From Siphonodentalium dalli (lineage: Eukaryota; Mollusca; Scaphopoda; Gadilida; Siphonodentaliidae), in assembly GCA_032622095.1 (NCBI GenBank), contig CP136063.1, forward strand, positions 279,057,426-279,121,425: a DNA stretch of 64,000 bases, in the 5' to 3' direction. The position numbers and the translations under genes are program-made. The notes below the pieces were generated by a model. The model worked only from the letters and a program-made list of their open reading frames with translations, was not told the origin of the DNA and did no database searches. Position 1 is the stretch's first letter. Every line of letters begins with the position of its first letter. This document shows, piece after piece, positions 1 to 10,430 of this stretch.

Positions 1-1948
1 TCGCCCAATATCTCTACTTCCATGCGTCAGCAAGCTGCTGGAGAAAATAGTACTGAAATATTTATCCGCTTATTTCAGTAAGAACAATATACTATTCCAA
101 TACCAATCAGGATTTGTATCAGGCCACAGCACCACTTTTCAGCTACTTGAGATATACCACACCCTGTGCCAGGCACTCGATGAGAAGTTAAATACGTCTG
201 CAATTTTCTGCGATATTTCCAAAGCATTTGAGAGAGTCTGGCACAGGGGGTTGTTATTCAAGTTGGAGCAAAACGGAGTAACCGGGAATATACACAAATG
301 GATACACAGTTATCTCTCTAATAGACCACAGCGCGTTCAAATAGGAATTACATTCTCTGACTATCAGACGATATCGGCAGGTGTTCCACAAGGATCTATC
401 CTCGGACCCTTTCTATTTTTGACTTACATTAACGACCTCGCAACAACGATCCAATCACTCACTCGAATGTACGCGGATGATACTTGCTACCCGATGATTG
501 TGCTCGCGAACTCTATGATGACATTGAAAGAGTGAATCGGTGGTCAAAACAATGGATGGTAACCTTTAATGCAGAAAAAACAAAGTCTATGGTATTTTCA
601 CTGACCCCATCTGACGATTCCCTCGATTTAGATCTCGACAACGATGCGATTCAACAAGTAACTCTTCACACCCATCTTGACGTTTCTATCCAATCAAATC
701 TACATTGGGACACCCAAATAAATACTATTTGCAAAAGAGTTGCCAGTAGATTGTCACAACTCAGGAAGATTAAATTCCAAGTAAACCGACAGACGATCGA
801 GATAATGTTCAAAACATATATACTCCCAATAATGGAATATGGTGACATAATTTGGGATAACGCCCCTGACTGCCTACCTCAAAAGCTCGACCGTCTATAT
901 ATCGACGGTGGTAGAATAATAACTGGCCTGACCCGATCTGCCTCAGAAGCGAGAGTACTGGGTGAACTTGGATGGCCTCCCCTCAACGAAAGACGTAAAT
1001 TACATAAAACGCGCATGTGGCATAAAATATTGGACAATAAGGCCCCTCCCTACATAACGAAACTTTTGCCTCTTACCGTTGGGGAATCATGTAGATACCC
1101 AATTAGAAATCCGTTACGATACGTCAACTATTCCACGAACACAACTCACTTTAAATCAAGTTTCCTCCCAACTATGATTGCTGAATGGAATGTATCGTGC
1201 AAAATAACAACTGATGCAAAAAAACTCACAGACCCCACATCAGAACCAACTAAGGACGAAATACTTGCTAATATGTATAATAATATACGCATATAAGAGA
1301 CATCAATGAGACCCCCTTCTTACTACAATGTCGGGAGGAGAACATCAAATATTTTGCAATGTAGGCTCCGAAACAACTGCAGTGATCTCAACTTCGATAA
1401 ATTTAAAAATTACATATCCTCAAGCCCGTGTTGCTCCTGCGGTAACGAATGTGAAGACGCAAGCCATTTTTTCTTCGAGTGTCCTTTCTACACGACTAGA
1501 TGAGCATAAAGTGGTCATCGCCAGTATTAAAGATATTCTCTTTGGCATACCCGAAATTAGTGACACCTTGAACAGGCGATTATTCGAGACAGTACAATCA
1601 TTCATCATTTCCACAGACCGATTTCAGTAATCATTATTCCATTGACTCCGCCCACTGCCACTGCCACAGCCACAACTACAACCTACATGTGTTTGATTGG
1701 GAGCCGGTTCCCCTATGTATACATAGCCGATCACATGGGACACCGTCTCTCACACAAATAACAACAAAACTTTCATTCCTGCAAAACCATCGACTTGAAT
1801 TCACCAGCAGCTGAACGCCAGGGGAGAGGAGCTTCACTAAGTTTCGTAACTTGTGCTCCGATCCCCTGTGCACCCACAACATCATCCATATATTCTGTTT
1901 GTAAATTATTCCATGTATTTGTGGGTCACAATAAATATGTTCAAACCA
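1..1948 (+). mobile_element. Non-LTR retrotransposon (CR1/L2-like LINE), 3' half, copy 1
   Basis: This is the 3' part of a LINE that continues beyond the left edge. It carries the reverse transcriptase core and C-terminal region (2-1630) and a 3' UTR with AATAAA at 1930-1935. The UTR stretch around 1826-1870 matches 49149-49190 of the second copy almost base for base, and both copies end a few bases after an AATAAA followed by ATATGTT. Assignment to the same family as 44438-49233 rests on protein and UTR similarity seen here; the CR1/L2 label is from general family knowledge. No clear poly-A tail or target-site duplication is left at the 3' end. Confidence 0.85.
2..1630 (+). pseudogene. LINE ORF2 reverse transcriptase, C-terminal half, broken
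   Basis: The frame is open to the left edge. Reverse transcriptase motifs appear in order: RPISLL at the edge, QSGF..HST, motif A in FCDISKAF (Asp codon 212-214), motif B VPQGSILGPF, and YADD at 470-481. The frame then shifts between about 482 and 530, the reading continuing at 484-1296 with RVNRWSKQW and the usual thumb and connection region. An in-frame TAA lies at 1294-1296, after which the same frame continues to a cysteine/histidine cluster (CSCG..CEDASHFFFEC, about 1430-1485). A second frameshift near 1490-1503 moves the last ~45 residues into the frame ending at 1630. Two frameshifts and one stop make it non-functional. In life it would perform target-primed reverse transcription in the nucleus. 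Confidence 0.85.
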
Positions 1949-1959
1949 AACAAATTTAA

Positions 1960-2110
1960 CAAAACGACTGAACACTCCATTGAATGGCCTCATTGCAGTG
2001 AACATCTAGAACAAAACGACTGAACACTCCATTGAATGGCCTCATTGCAGTGAACATATATAACAAATTTCACGAAGATCCGACAACTGATGGGTTAGAT
2101 ATCTGCAGGA
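1960..2110. repeat. Tandem duplication plus dispersed satellite monomer
   Basis: A ~50-bp unit (core GACTGAACACTCCATTGAAT) occurs twice in tandem right after the LINE end, followed by a stretch with GATCCGACAA..TGGGTTAGATATCTGC. The same sequence in the same order forms the ~175-bp monomers at 6911-7420, so this is a dispersed member of that satellite family. Confidence 0.75.
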
Positions 2111-2855
2111 AAGGAAAAAACCTCAACATTTCCAGATTCTAATAAATAATCATTTGAAGAAAAATGTATGGAAAACTCTATGCTTTGCATGCACATGTCA
2201 TTAAAGTGACTAAAGAAATATATGTTTGGTTTTCCCTCGCTAATGCGTATTGACCCTTCATCCCGTGAAAATGCGTTCATATTTCCAAATAAGACCAACG
2301 ACATACATGTCTTTCATCCTCTGAGGCATACCTTGTGCTTCTTAACATAGCCTTATGACGAGTGGTGTTCTACCAAATTAATGCCACAAGGGTTGTTAGC
2401 CAAGCTATGCAAGTAGAACATTCATATAAGGTCAAACTACCAGTACGTGATCGTATTGATGTGAAGTATAACGACTTCTATTTGAAATTGTAAATAACGA
2501 TAAGTATTCCTAGTAGACACACACATTGAGTTTGGTGGCTTGTATGAAATACAACTTGGGGTCCGGCCAGAAGCATCATGTTGTTGGAAAAGCAATAGCG
2601 ATAACTGTACTCAACTGTTGTTGACGGCAAACAGGCATAATTCCAGATTGACATGTATATACACTATACATGTATATAGTAATATATAACATACTATATT
2701 GAATAATTTACTAGTGTATAGCTTTATGGATGATATCAGCCGGAATAATATTCTTCAATTCAAATTCCACAATAATTCTACAATGAAAGTATGTTAAGTT
2801 GTTCAGAGTATAGTGACAATATATTTCACACAGGTGTTTCAGACACAGTTCGTGT
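2111..2855. other. No gene recognised
   Basis: AT-rich sequence without a credible exon, splice pair or recognised repeat. Short open frames here have no recognisable motif. Confidence 0.5.
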
Positions 2856-2937
2856 CTTTATTTCTTGTTACCATACAGGAATATGACAAAATTGCTCTTT
2901 ATTTCTTGTTACCACACAGGAATATGATTAAATTGCC
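2856..2937. repeat. 41-bp tandem duplication (2 copies)
   Basis: Two adjacent 41-bp units sharing TTTATTTCTTGTTACCA(T/C)ACAGG, at 2856-2896 and 2897-2937, with a partial third start. Four mismatches or fewer separate the copies. Confidence 0.85.
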
Positions 2938-3072
2938 CTTTATTGAAGAACAGTTTTCACTAAATTATGTGACTGGAATAAGTCTTTATGTGGTATATCA
3001 AGTCCGAATAAGAAAGTTTTAAACGTATTTAGCGACGTATCAAATTGATCCCCAGAATAGGACAATTTAAAG

Positions 3073-3157
3073 CATTAACTCGCCACGTAGTTTTAAACAC
3101 ATTTTATTCCCACCCATTAACTCGCCACGTAGTTTTAAAAACATTTTATTCCCACCC
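3073..3157. repeat. 42/43-bp tandem duplication (2 copies)
   Basis: Units at 3073-3114 and 3115-3157 share AACTCGCCACGTAGTTTTAA; a third unit begins with CATTAAT and breaks off. Confidence 0.85.
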
Positions 3158-3339
3158 ATTAATAACAAGTTTAGATTGGTAGCATATGCAAATCATAGTT
3201 GATGACGATTTGTGAAGAGAAGGATGCGACTGAAAGCTATATATCGCTTATTGGTGGTAGTTTCTAACGGTTTGACCGATTCTATACCAAATGGATTCTC
3301 CCACCAAGTTAATACAAAAGTGTACATAGGAATTGGCTA

Positions 3340-3513
3340 TATATTGTTGTTTTTGCAGGGATGTACAGGTAATATAAGCAGACAACAGGTAATGAGTACA
3401 GAATGAGTCCTATTTATTGAGGAAATGTTCAGATAATAAGTTCCACAATACTAATTATCTGACTATTTCCTTTGTGACAACTACTAATCAATGATACGTT
3501 AGTATAGAACAGG
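3340..3513. mobile_element. Right part of a TTAA-type MITE (same family as 22564-22843)
   Basis: The stretch GAGGAAATGTTCAGATAATAAG..ACTACTAATCAATGATACGTTAGTATAGAAC resembles the right half of the element at 22564-22843, which ends AATGAGTATTTAGTATAGAATGGG before its TTAA. Here the terminal TTAA (3514-3517) is also the left border of the next MITE, so one element seems to have inserted at the other's TTAA. Confidence 0.5.
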
Positions 3514-3913
3514 TTAACCCTTTACCCAACATGAGGGCCCTGTGCCAATGCATTCTCTTATATATGCGAGTCGACCATAGGTCGCCTCGCATATATAAGA
3601 GAATGCATTGGCTTAACACATTAAAAATTATAAAATTGTTAAAGAATGTAAGAAAAAATGGTAAAAAGTGTTAAAAAAAGATTTTTTTTAGGCCAATGCA
3701 TTCTCTTATATATGCGAGGCGACCTATGGTCGACTCGCATATATAAGAGAATGCATTGGCACAGGGCATAACTGTAACTATCACAATGTGGTCAAGGAGC
3801 CGGTTCCAATGATATCCATATGTGTATGGTTTTATTGAGACAGACCCAAGATATTTTAGGCTTTTGAAGCTTTATTTGGCCGGTTTTGGCCGGTTTGTTG
3901 GGTAAAGGGTTAA
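3514..3913. mobile_element. TTAA-bounded MITE with two hairpins (family TTAA-A)
   Basis: Bounded by TTAA at both ends (3514-3517, 3910-3913). The 18-bp terminal inverted repeats read TTAACCCTTTACCCAACA. Inside are two ~75-bp hairpins (about 3541-3612 and 3691-3765), each a near-perfect palindrome of CCAATGCATTCTCTTATATA, in opposite orientation and separated by an AT-rich spacer. Two further copies lie at 57643-58042 and 60269-60636 in the other orientation. TTAA target sites and CCC-starting TIRs are what piggyBac-type transposases use (established); mobilisation by such an enzyme is inferred. No coding capacity. Confidence 0.85.
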
Positions 3914-4775
3914 ATACCACTGAGAAGGAACGAACTTGCGCCAATTGGATGTTGACAAGAGTTGAGTATGGAGCCTATCCCAGTCACGCGGGAGATGCAT
4001 GTTTCCCGAGTGGTAACAGTCCACACATTAAACACCGGATCGATAAGCATCAGATGGACGGCAGCTCATTTGAGAATATGTATGTGATAACCGAGAGGTG
4101 GGTCCATTGATTTTGAATCTTTGTATACTTATCATTAACTATAATATTTATTCAATTGACAACGTTGTTTGAGCCTCGCTGGCAAAATATGCAGCACTAT
4201 AATAATGTCGCGCTGTTTATTTTGAATCGAATCGATCGGTACTTTTAGTTGAGAAGTTATCGATGGCGATAACAATTAAGGTACCTCTCTGGTTATATGT
4301 GATAAGTTCATACATGGATGCTGTGACCGCACGATTTAATGGTAAGTACGCGTTATCAAGCAGTTTGCGCGTATTACAGTGGCTGCAACATTCAATGTTT
4401 AGTTGATTGTATATAAGGAGATAGCTTATTTGAACATCCATATCAAGTGGTAAGAACATCTCAAAATAACAGTTGATTATAATTTGTAAATTTGTAAATT
4501 GTAATACGACTTCGCCTAAAACTGATTACAAGGCTCTTCATGATTGTACCCATTATATTCAAATGAAATTATTTTAATCTAATACGTTTATTCTCCGATC
4601 AAAAAGATAAAAGATACATACAACATATTGAGAATGTTGCAGTATATGTACATTATATACACGAACTTCCCATCATCGTCATCATTATCATCATCGTAGT
4701 CGTTTTGATCGTCCTCGTCGACGAGACATCATCACCGTAACAACAACAACAACGACAACAACAACAAACTGCATA

Positions 4776-5048
4776 TTATTCAATATCATTTAACTTAATG
4801 TTTATCAGTCGGATGAATGAACATAGTCTGCGCAGGCAATCCACATCTTCCAAATTCAGAATGTCATCTAACATATCAATAGTTCCATGTTCTATGCTGG
4901 TATATTTGCTAGGCAAGAAGCGATGTCTGGCCTCACCGAAACATTCTAGTAAATAGTGCAGTTCATCTCCGATATGTCTTTTAGTGCACAACGGACATAG
5001 TCTATGGAATATGTTGGTGTCATTACATCGGCCTTTCTCTATTGGCAA
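4776..5048 (-). pseudogene. LINE ORF2 C-terminal zinc-binding fragment
   Basis: The reverse-strand frame reads a cysteine/histidine motif of the type C..C....IGDELHYLLEC followed by FLPSKY and a leucine-rich tail, ending at a stop near 4776. This is the C-terminal region that follows the reverse transcriptase in many invertebrate LINEs; 41155-41526 carries the same motif (ERKCTLCLSELGDEFHVILKCP). It lies downstream, on the same strand, of the thumb-region fragment at 6323-6613. The two may be pieces of one element split by the insertions at 5107-5533 and 5673-6203. No complete reverse transcriptase is present. Confidence 0.7.
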
Positions 5049-5106
5049 GCGATGATTACAGATACCGAATTGACAGAGTTATTATGTTCCTAGTATCCAT
5101 GTAGTC

Positions 5107-5533
5107 CAAGTATTTTTCGAAATGTATGTATATTCTGTATTCTGTTCTTTTTACCCTATGGTCGACTCGCATATATAAGAGAATGCATTGGCCTAACAAT
5201 TTGTTCTCATTTTTTTTTAAATATATGTTTCTTACAATTTTTAGGACATAAAATATAAAACATCCATTACCCTGCAGGGAGCCCCACACATATATAGAAG
5301 CGTAAAGAAGTGTGTCGTCTGCTCATGTTTGTCTGGGGCTCTGTCTGTATGGGTGAAATTATAAAATTGTTAAAGAATACAAGTATTTTTATTTTTAATT
5401 GTAAAAAATTGTTAGGCCAATGCATTCTCTTATATATGCGATGCGACCTATGATCGACTCGCATATATAAGAGAATGCATTGGCACAGGGTATATGGGTT
5501 GATACAAAAATACAAGTATTTTTCGAAATGTAT
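5107..5533. mobile_element. Hairpin MITE remnant flanked by 21-bp direct repeats
   Basis: Contains a half hairpin (about 5153-5193), an internal core with CCCTGCAGGGAGCCCCACAC and TTGTCTGGGGCTCTG, and a full hairpin (5414-5487) of the CCAATGCATTCTC family. The same core recurs at 9130-9300 (and inverted at 9400-9570) and at 61200-61380. A 21-bp direct repeat (start CAAGTATTTTTCGAAATG) lies at 5107-5127 and 5513-5533. The left hairpin is cut, so this is a damaged copy. Confidence 0.75.
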
Positions 5534-5672
5534 ATCATGTTTGAATATTTTATAAGTGCTGCCTCGACTAGAGTTTTCAATGTTCGATAACCAGATGCCA
5601 CGGAATTGACTATTCAGACTATACATTTTAAATAAAGTGCCATTTGTTCATAGCATGTAATATATCCCACAT

Positions 5673-6203
5673 GTAAAGGCACGGGCGGCGTTCGTTGCAG
5701 AAATATTCATATTTGTTCAAATCGCCATCAACAGAAGGAATATTAACAAATATATAGTTTTGTTCATATGCCAAACATAATCAGCGCATAAATAGTATAG
5801 TGTCGTCAAGACGTTCGATGGTGTACGTAAACAAGAACCTGCTCGTGTTACAGAAGTTTTGCTTCTGTTTACATAACACAGCGCAATTATATTGGTTAAT
5901 CACACACACAAATGATATAAACGCTCTTTATTATTTCCATATCAGGAAAATAGTAACAAAAAACGCTCTTTATGTTTACCATATCCGGCTCTAAACAAAA
6001 GCCAGGTTCTGTAACGTTTTTTTGCTATTGTTTACATAACAAAGGAACAACATTTGACAATAACATACTGTGTATGCCATATTTCTGATTGGTATAAGAA
6101 CAAGGTATGTCTATATTTTACTATTCTCTCCGTTTATGGCGGTTTTTGACGGAGCTGAATATTTTAACAGCATACCCACCGCCAATGCCGCCCGTATCTT
6201 TAA
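5673..6203. mobile_element. ~530-bp TIR element (family AAAGGCACGG), copy 1
   Basis: Starts TAAAGGCACGGGCGGCGTT and ends with the inverse (GCCGCCCGTATCTTTAA). A close copy in the same orientation lies at 61873-62398 and an inverted diverged copy at 41779-42280. Internal landmarks shared by all three are ACGCTCTTTAT..TTTACCATATC, a TTTACATAACAAAGG stretch and a GGCGGTTTTTGACGG block near the right end. No conserved frame, so a non-autonomous DNA element is the likely identity. Confidence 0.75.
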
Positions 6204-6322
6204 CAAATGAATCTGCCCAGATTTTGTTAGAATATCTTTTACTTTCTCTATCCATTTGAACTTGCGGACACAGCTTCACAAACCTTAAGGGCCAATTGAT
6301 ACCAAATCTTACATAATCAACC

Positions 6323-6613
6323 TTAGTTCATATTCATAATTTTCATCCAGTATTTCACAATACGCATGTTGACTGTGTACTCCATTGGTAGTCTGTCGCT
6401 CTCGCCATATAACATATCATTTGGGGTAGGTGATTTAAGGTTGAGAACATGTTTAAGAAATTTTCTATGGATATTTTCAAAAATATCAGTATTTCCTGAC
6501 CCCCATACTTCACAACAGTACAAACATAATCGGTAAAACTTATGCATCAAACAATCCGAACATGTTTTAACAGATAAACAGTGAATTATCGACTTAGAAA
6601 TGGTAAAATACAT
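6323..6613 (-). pseudogene. LINE reverse transcriptase thumb/connection fragment
   Basis: The reverse-strand frame reads YCCEVWGSGN..IENIHRKFLKHVLNLKSPTPN-type sequence: the actual residues are FENIHRKFLKHVLNLKSPTP followed by NDMLYGESDRLPMEY. This pattern is the post-palm region of invertebrate LINE reverse transcriptases. It starts and ends abruptly, with no palm domain upstream, and probably belongs with 4776-5048. Confidence 0.65.
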
Positions 6614-6749
6614 GGCTTTAGTGGCTTTATTTGCCAGTCTTCTTTGCAGTACAATATTAACCTGATTTTGTAATACCGTTTGTATAAAAATGCTCTATTC
6701 ATTGGCAATATCTTTATTGTTCCCCGCTAAAGAAAAGTCGTGATCAGAT

Positions 6750-7430
6750 CAGAACATATTTTGAAATAAGTGACATTTGAAGTCCGTACAAACAAGCGAT
6801 GGACTGTCGTCCGGTGCATATCCCCATGTGGCAGACCGTCTAGTTTGGGCATATATCGATAACCTGCGACTGTGAGACACAGGCAGACGGACCAAAAACT
6901 CAGGATTTTCCAGATGAACACAGATGAATAACACTAGAATGAAAAATCTTAACAAAACGATTGAACACTCAATGTAATGTCCCCGTAGTAGTGAACATCC
7001 ATACCAAATATTTTATTGAGATCCGACAATCGGTGGTTGAAATATCTGCTCGGACATACAAACAAGCCAACAAGCCAACATAAACAAAGATGGATAACTG
7101 TAGAACGGAAAATGCGAACTGAACGATTGAACACTCCTATCTATTGAATGCTCTGATAGTATTGAACACCCATACCAAATTGCATTGAGATCGGAGCAGT
7201 ACTGTTTAAGTTACGACATGAACAGACATCGGACGACAGAAGCTAACATTTCTAGATAAACAAAGATGAATAACTCTAGAATGGAAAATCCGTCCAAAAC
7301 GATTGATCACTCCATTGAATGGCACCATAGTAGTGAACACCCATACCAAATTTAATTGAGATCCGAGCACTACTGTTCAAGTTATGACATGAACAGACAT
7401 CGGACGTACGGACAGATGTAAAATAGTATA
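6750..7430. repeat. ~175-bp satellite, about three monomers
   Basis: Monomers begin near 6911, 7082 and 7256 with ACAAAGATGAATAACTCTAG-like sequence, then AACGATTGAACACTCC, GTAGTGAACACCCATACCAA and GAGATCCGA..GTTCAAGTTATGACATGAACAGAC. A partial monomer precedes them. Divergence is substantial, so the array is old. The 1960-2110 copy belongs to this family. Confidence 0.75.
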
Positions 7431-7619
7431 CCACATCCCCTGTTTAAAACAAATGGCTGTATAATTGTTGTGAGCTCATGTGACCAATACGCAACGACCG
7501 AACACGGCATAAGACAATGAACAATAACTTCCGGAAAATCTTCAAAACTCTAACCGGCACCGGAAAACCCCAGCAATAAAACCACAAACCACAAAACAAA
7601 AAAAAACAGACGGAAATTT

Positions 7620-8311
7620 GACATCAGTTGACAGCGAAAAAGCAGCGATCTTCACAAAAAATCCTCACAAAACTATCCACAAAACTACTGTAGAAAATAC
7701 ATAAAATCAAACCCCGATCTCTTCAAACTTCTAGACGAACACGATTACGACCCCCACCCCGCGCGGCAGCACCAGGCAACGACAGCATCAGCTACTCCAT
7801 TCTACGACAAGCACCATCAGCATTTTTTGCCAAACATCTACTATTAAATGCCCAAACTCCAGGCTGAGTTATCTCCCATCGCTCCGCTGAGATATCACTG
7901 CCATAAGGACATTTGGTAAGGATTTCTTACGTGTTCTTAGTTCTTATGTTTTAGGATTAAAATTGTCTATATCTGGCTCAGTCTATATACCGAAATAATT
8001 ACCATTTATGGCAAACTTTTGTTGGTCAAAATAAGATAATAGGTGACTAAATATAGTTCCGACGATATGTAAAAATAGATGTATCGGTCCGCAAAGTACC
8101 ATCCGTGTGGCAGTTCTATATCGCAGTGCTAACATAGAGGGCGCTGCATGGAGTTTGTTAAATGCCTGCATAACCATTGGTTACTCACCTAAACTAGATA
8201 GAGACCCCCTCGTCGCCAACAACTGCCGACCCATTAGCCTCCTACAATGTACCGGAAAACTCTTTGAATGAATTATCAGCAACCGACTACCACCGTGTAT
8301 ATCCGACACCG
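7620..8311 (+). pseudogene. Second-family LINE reverse transcriptase fragment, decayed
   Basis: The clearest part is 8188-8311, which reads PKLDRDPLVANNCRPISLLQ then CTGKLFE, a stop, and IISNRL. This is the NxRPISLL..GKxFExIIxxRL block at the start of LINE reverse transcriptases. Upstream, 7735-7850 in other frames reads APGNDSISYSILRQAP, resembling the KAPGPDxIxxxxLK block, after DSEKA near 7635. At least one stop and several frameshifts interrupt it, and about 270 bp between the two blocks do not match. It differs from copies 1 and 2 of the CR1/L2-like element. Confidence 0.6.
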
Positions 8312-8497
8312 GGAATTTACAATAAATGGTGTGCCTGTATTATCTGTTTTATGATTTGTAAGCAAGTATTAGAAGCTACCAACATTCATCTGAAAATCTC
8401 AATGTGGGATAAATCTACTCAAAACAAATGGACAATTGTCCGACTTCTTATTTTTCTCCCATTCTGACGACTAAAAATTATCGAAAGCGTGAGCTTA

Positions 8498-8541
8498 ACA
8501 ATGGCGCTAAATGTCTTAACAATGGCGCTAAATGTCTTTGT
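8498..8541. repeat. Short tandem duplication
   Basis: TTAACAATGGCGCTAAATGTC occurs twice in tandem (unit about 20 bp). Confidence 0.7.
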
Positions 8542-8955
8542 TTGAACTCATAAATCAGTGTGGAACCCGTCGGCAAGGCCGTTGAATAAATTGATTCCGA
8601 AACATCAACCAATGGAGCTATATCCCACAGAATTTTTTTTATTCTGACAACTAGAATGCTTGTTTTGTTAAAGAAATGTGCATTGTCAAATACGGTTCAT
8701 TGAGGCGCCTTTATGCAAAAGTGCGTTTTTTTCCGAATGGAAGTCGCGCAGTATTTCTGTTCAACAATCATATACGCGTATTGAGGTTACAGTCGGGCCT
8801 CAATTTGATCTACAATATGTCAAAAGATTATTGGATTAAATTCGTTTTATAGTTTGCAAATATATAATGCGGAACAACCGATCAACCTGATTTACCTGTA
8901 TTTAGTGCACCAGACCAATTTGGACATTAAAGCCACACTTAGTGGTGGGTCATCC

Positions 8956-9829
8956 CCAAAACATCGAAAGCAAAAGTGTCGTTCGACGCAGCCCTATCGT
9001 GACCCGCCATATCAAATCCAGTCGTAAGTCGGGATTTTTTTTACCCTGTGCCAATGCATTCTCTTATATATGCGAGTCGACCATAGGTCACCTCGCATAT
9101 ATAAGAGAATGCATTGGCCTAACAATTTTTTATCATTTTTTTTAAATAAATGTTTCTTACAATTTTTAGGACATAAAATAAAAAACATCCATTACCCTGC
9201 AGGGAGCCCCACACATATATAGAAGCATATAGAAGAGTGTCGTCTGCTCATGTTTGTCTGGGGCTCTGTATGGGTGAAATTATAAAATTGTTAAAGAATA
9301 CAAGAAAAAAATATTAAAATTGTTAGGCCAATGTATATATTATATATATGGCCAAACAATTTTTGACAATTTTAATAAGTTTTTCTTGTAGTCAATTAAC
9401 AATTTTATAATTTCACCCATACAGAGCCCCAGACAAACATGAGCAGACGACACTCTTCTATGTGCTTCTATATATGTGTGGGGCTCCCTGCAGGGTAATG
9501 GGTGTTTTTTATTTTATGTCCTAAAAATTGTAAGAAACATTTATTTAAAAAAAAATGATAAAAAATTGTTAGGCCAATGCATTCTCTTATATATGCGAGG
9601 CGACCTATGGTCGACTCGCATATATAAGAGAATGCATTGGCCTTAAAATATTTACATATACCTTGACCTTGTAAAGCAGTGCATTATATTCAACCAGTAT
9701 GTATTACATGTATACTTGTATTGTTGGAGACTCGAACAGGGTAAAAAAAATCCCGACTTACGACTGGATTTGATATGGCGGGTCACGATAGGGCTGCGTC
9801 GAACGACACTTTTGCTTTCGATGTTTTGG
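8956..9829. mobile_element. 874-bp palindromic MITE with four-part hairpin structure
   Basis: The left arm from CCAAAACATCGAAAGC (8956) is mirrored by GCTTTCGATGTTTTGG ending at 9829, and the symmetry continues inward to a centre near 9350. Each arm contains GTGACCCGCCATATCAAATC, a full CCAATGCATTCTC hairpin (9044-9118 and 9571-9642) and the CCCTGCAGGGAGCCCC core. A shorter relative with the same GTGACCC ends lies at 61072-61515. The arms are not identical (for example, the poly-A stretches differ near the centre), which argues against a simple assembly fold-back. No coding capacity. Confidence 0.85.
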
Positions 9830-10430
9830 TTGAAACTCTCAAAACGATGAGTTATAATAAAGAGTGTTTATAATTCGCACGACAGTAAATATGTTGTGAT
9901 TGCAATTTTCAGTTCATTGCAATTTTCAGTTCATTATCGACTCAAAATGAAGCCAGTCTAAGCAGATTATCGATCTAAAACAAATTATACTATACCTTAT
10001 ACGCAGTACTGTTTATCGCGCACCCATTGGTGTGCGAACTTAAAACTGAGCAAAGAATAGTACGATTCATGAGTTCATACCAGACCACAAGGACAAGATG
10101 ACGTGTTAATGAGATACATACATGTTGGGCTGAATAACCAATCAGGGCGATATATATTTACATGTGGGGAAGTAATCTAAATACCATTAATATCCCCCGC
10201 CAAATTGAGAATTTGCGGGGGGACATAGGAATGTCAACGGATTTCAAAGATTTTTGGTATATGAGGTCACATGGTTAAAATATTAAGAACATCAAACGGT
10301 ATCAGTTACAAAGCTTTTATGAAAATATGTTTGTCAGTTATGAATTGCCGCAGCAAGGTGCGCGAATTCAAAGTGTGCGAATGCAAAACTGAGCGAAAAA
10401 TAGCACTGCGCGAAATTAAATACGAGTAAG
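9830..10430. other. No gene recognised
   Basis: Contains a small direct duplication (TTGCAATTTTCAGTTCATT twice near 9900-9935) and otherwise ordinary AT-rich sequence. Confidence 0.5.
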
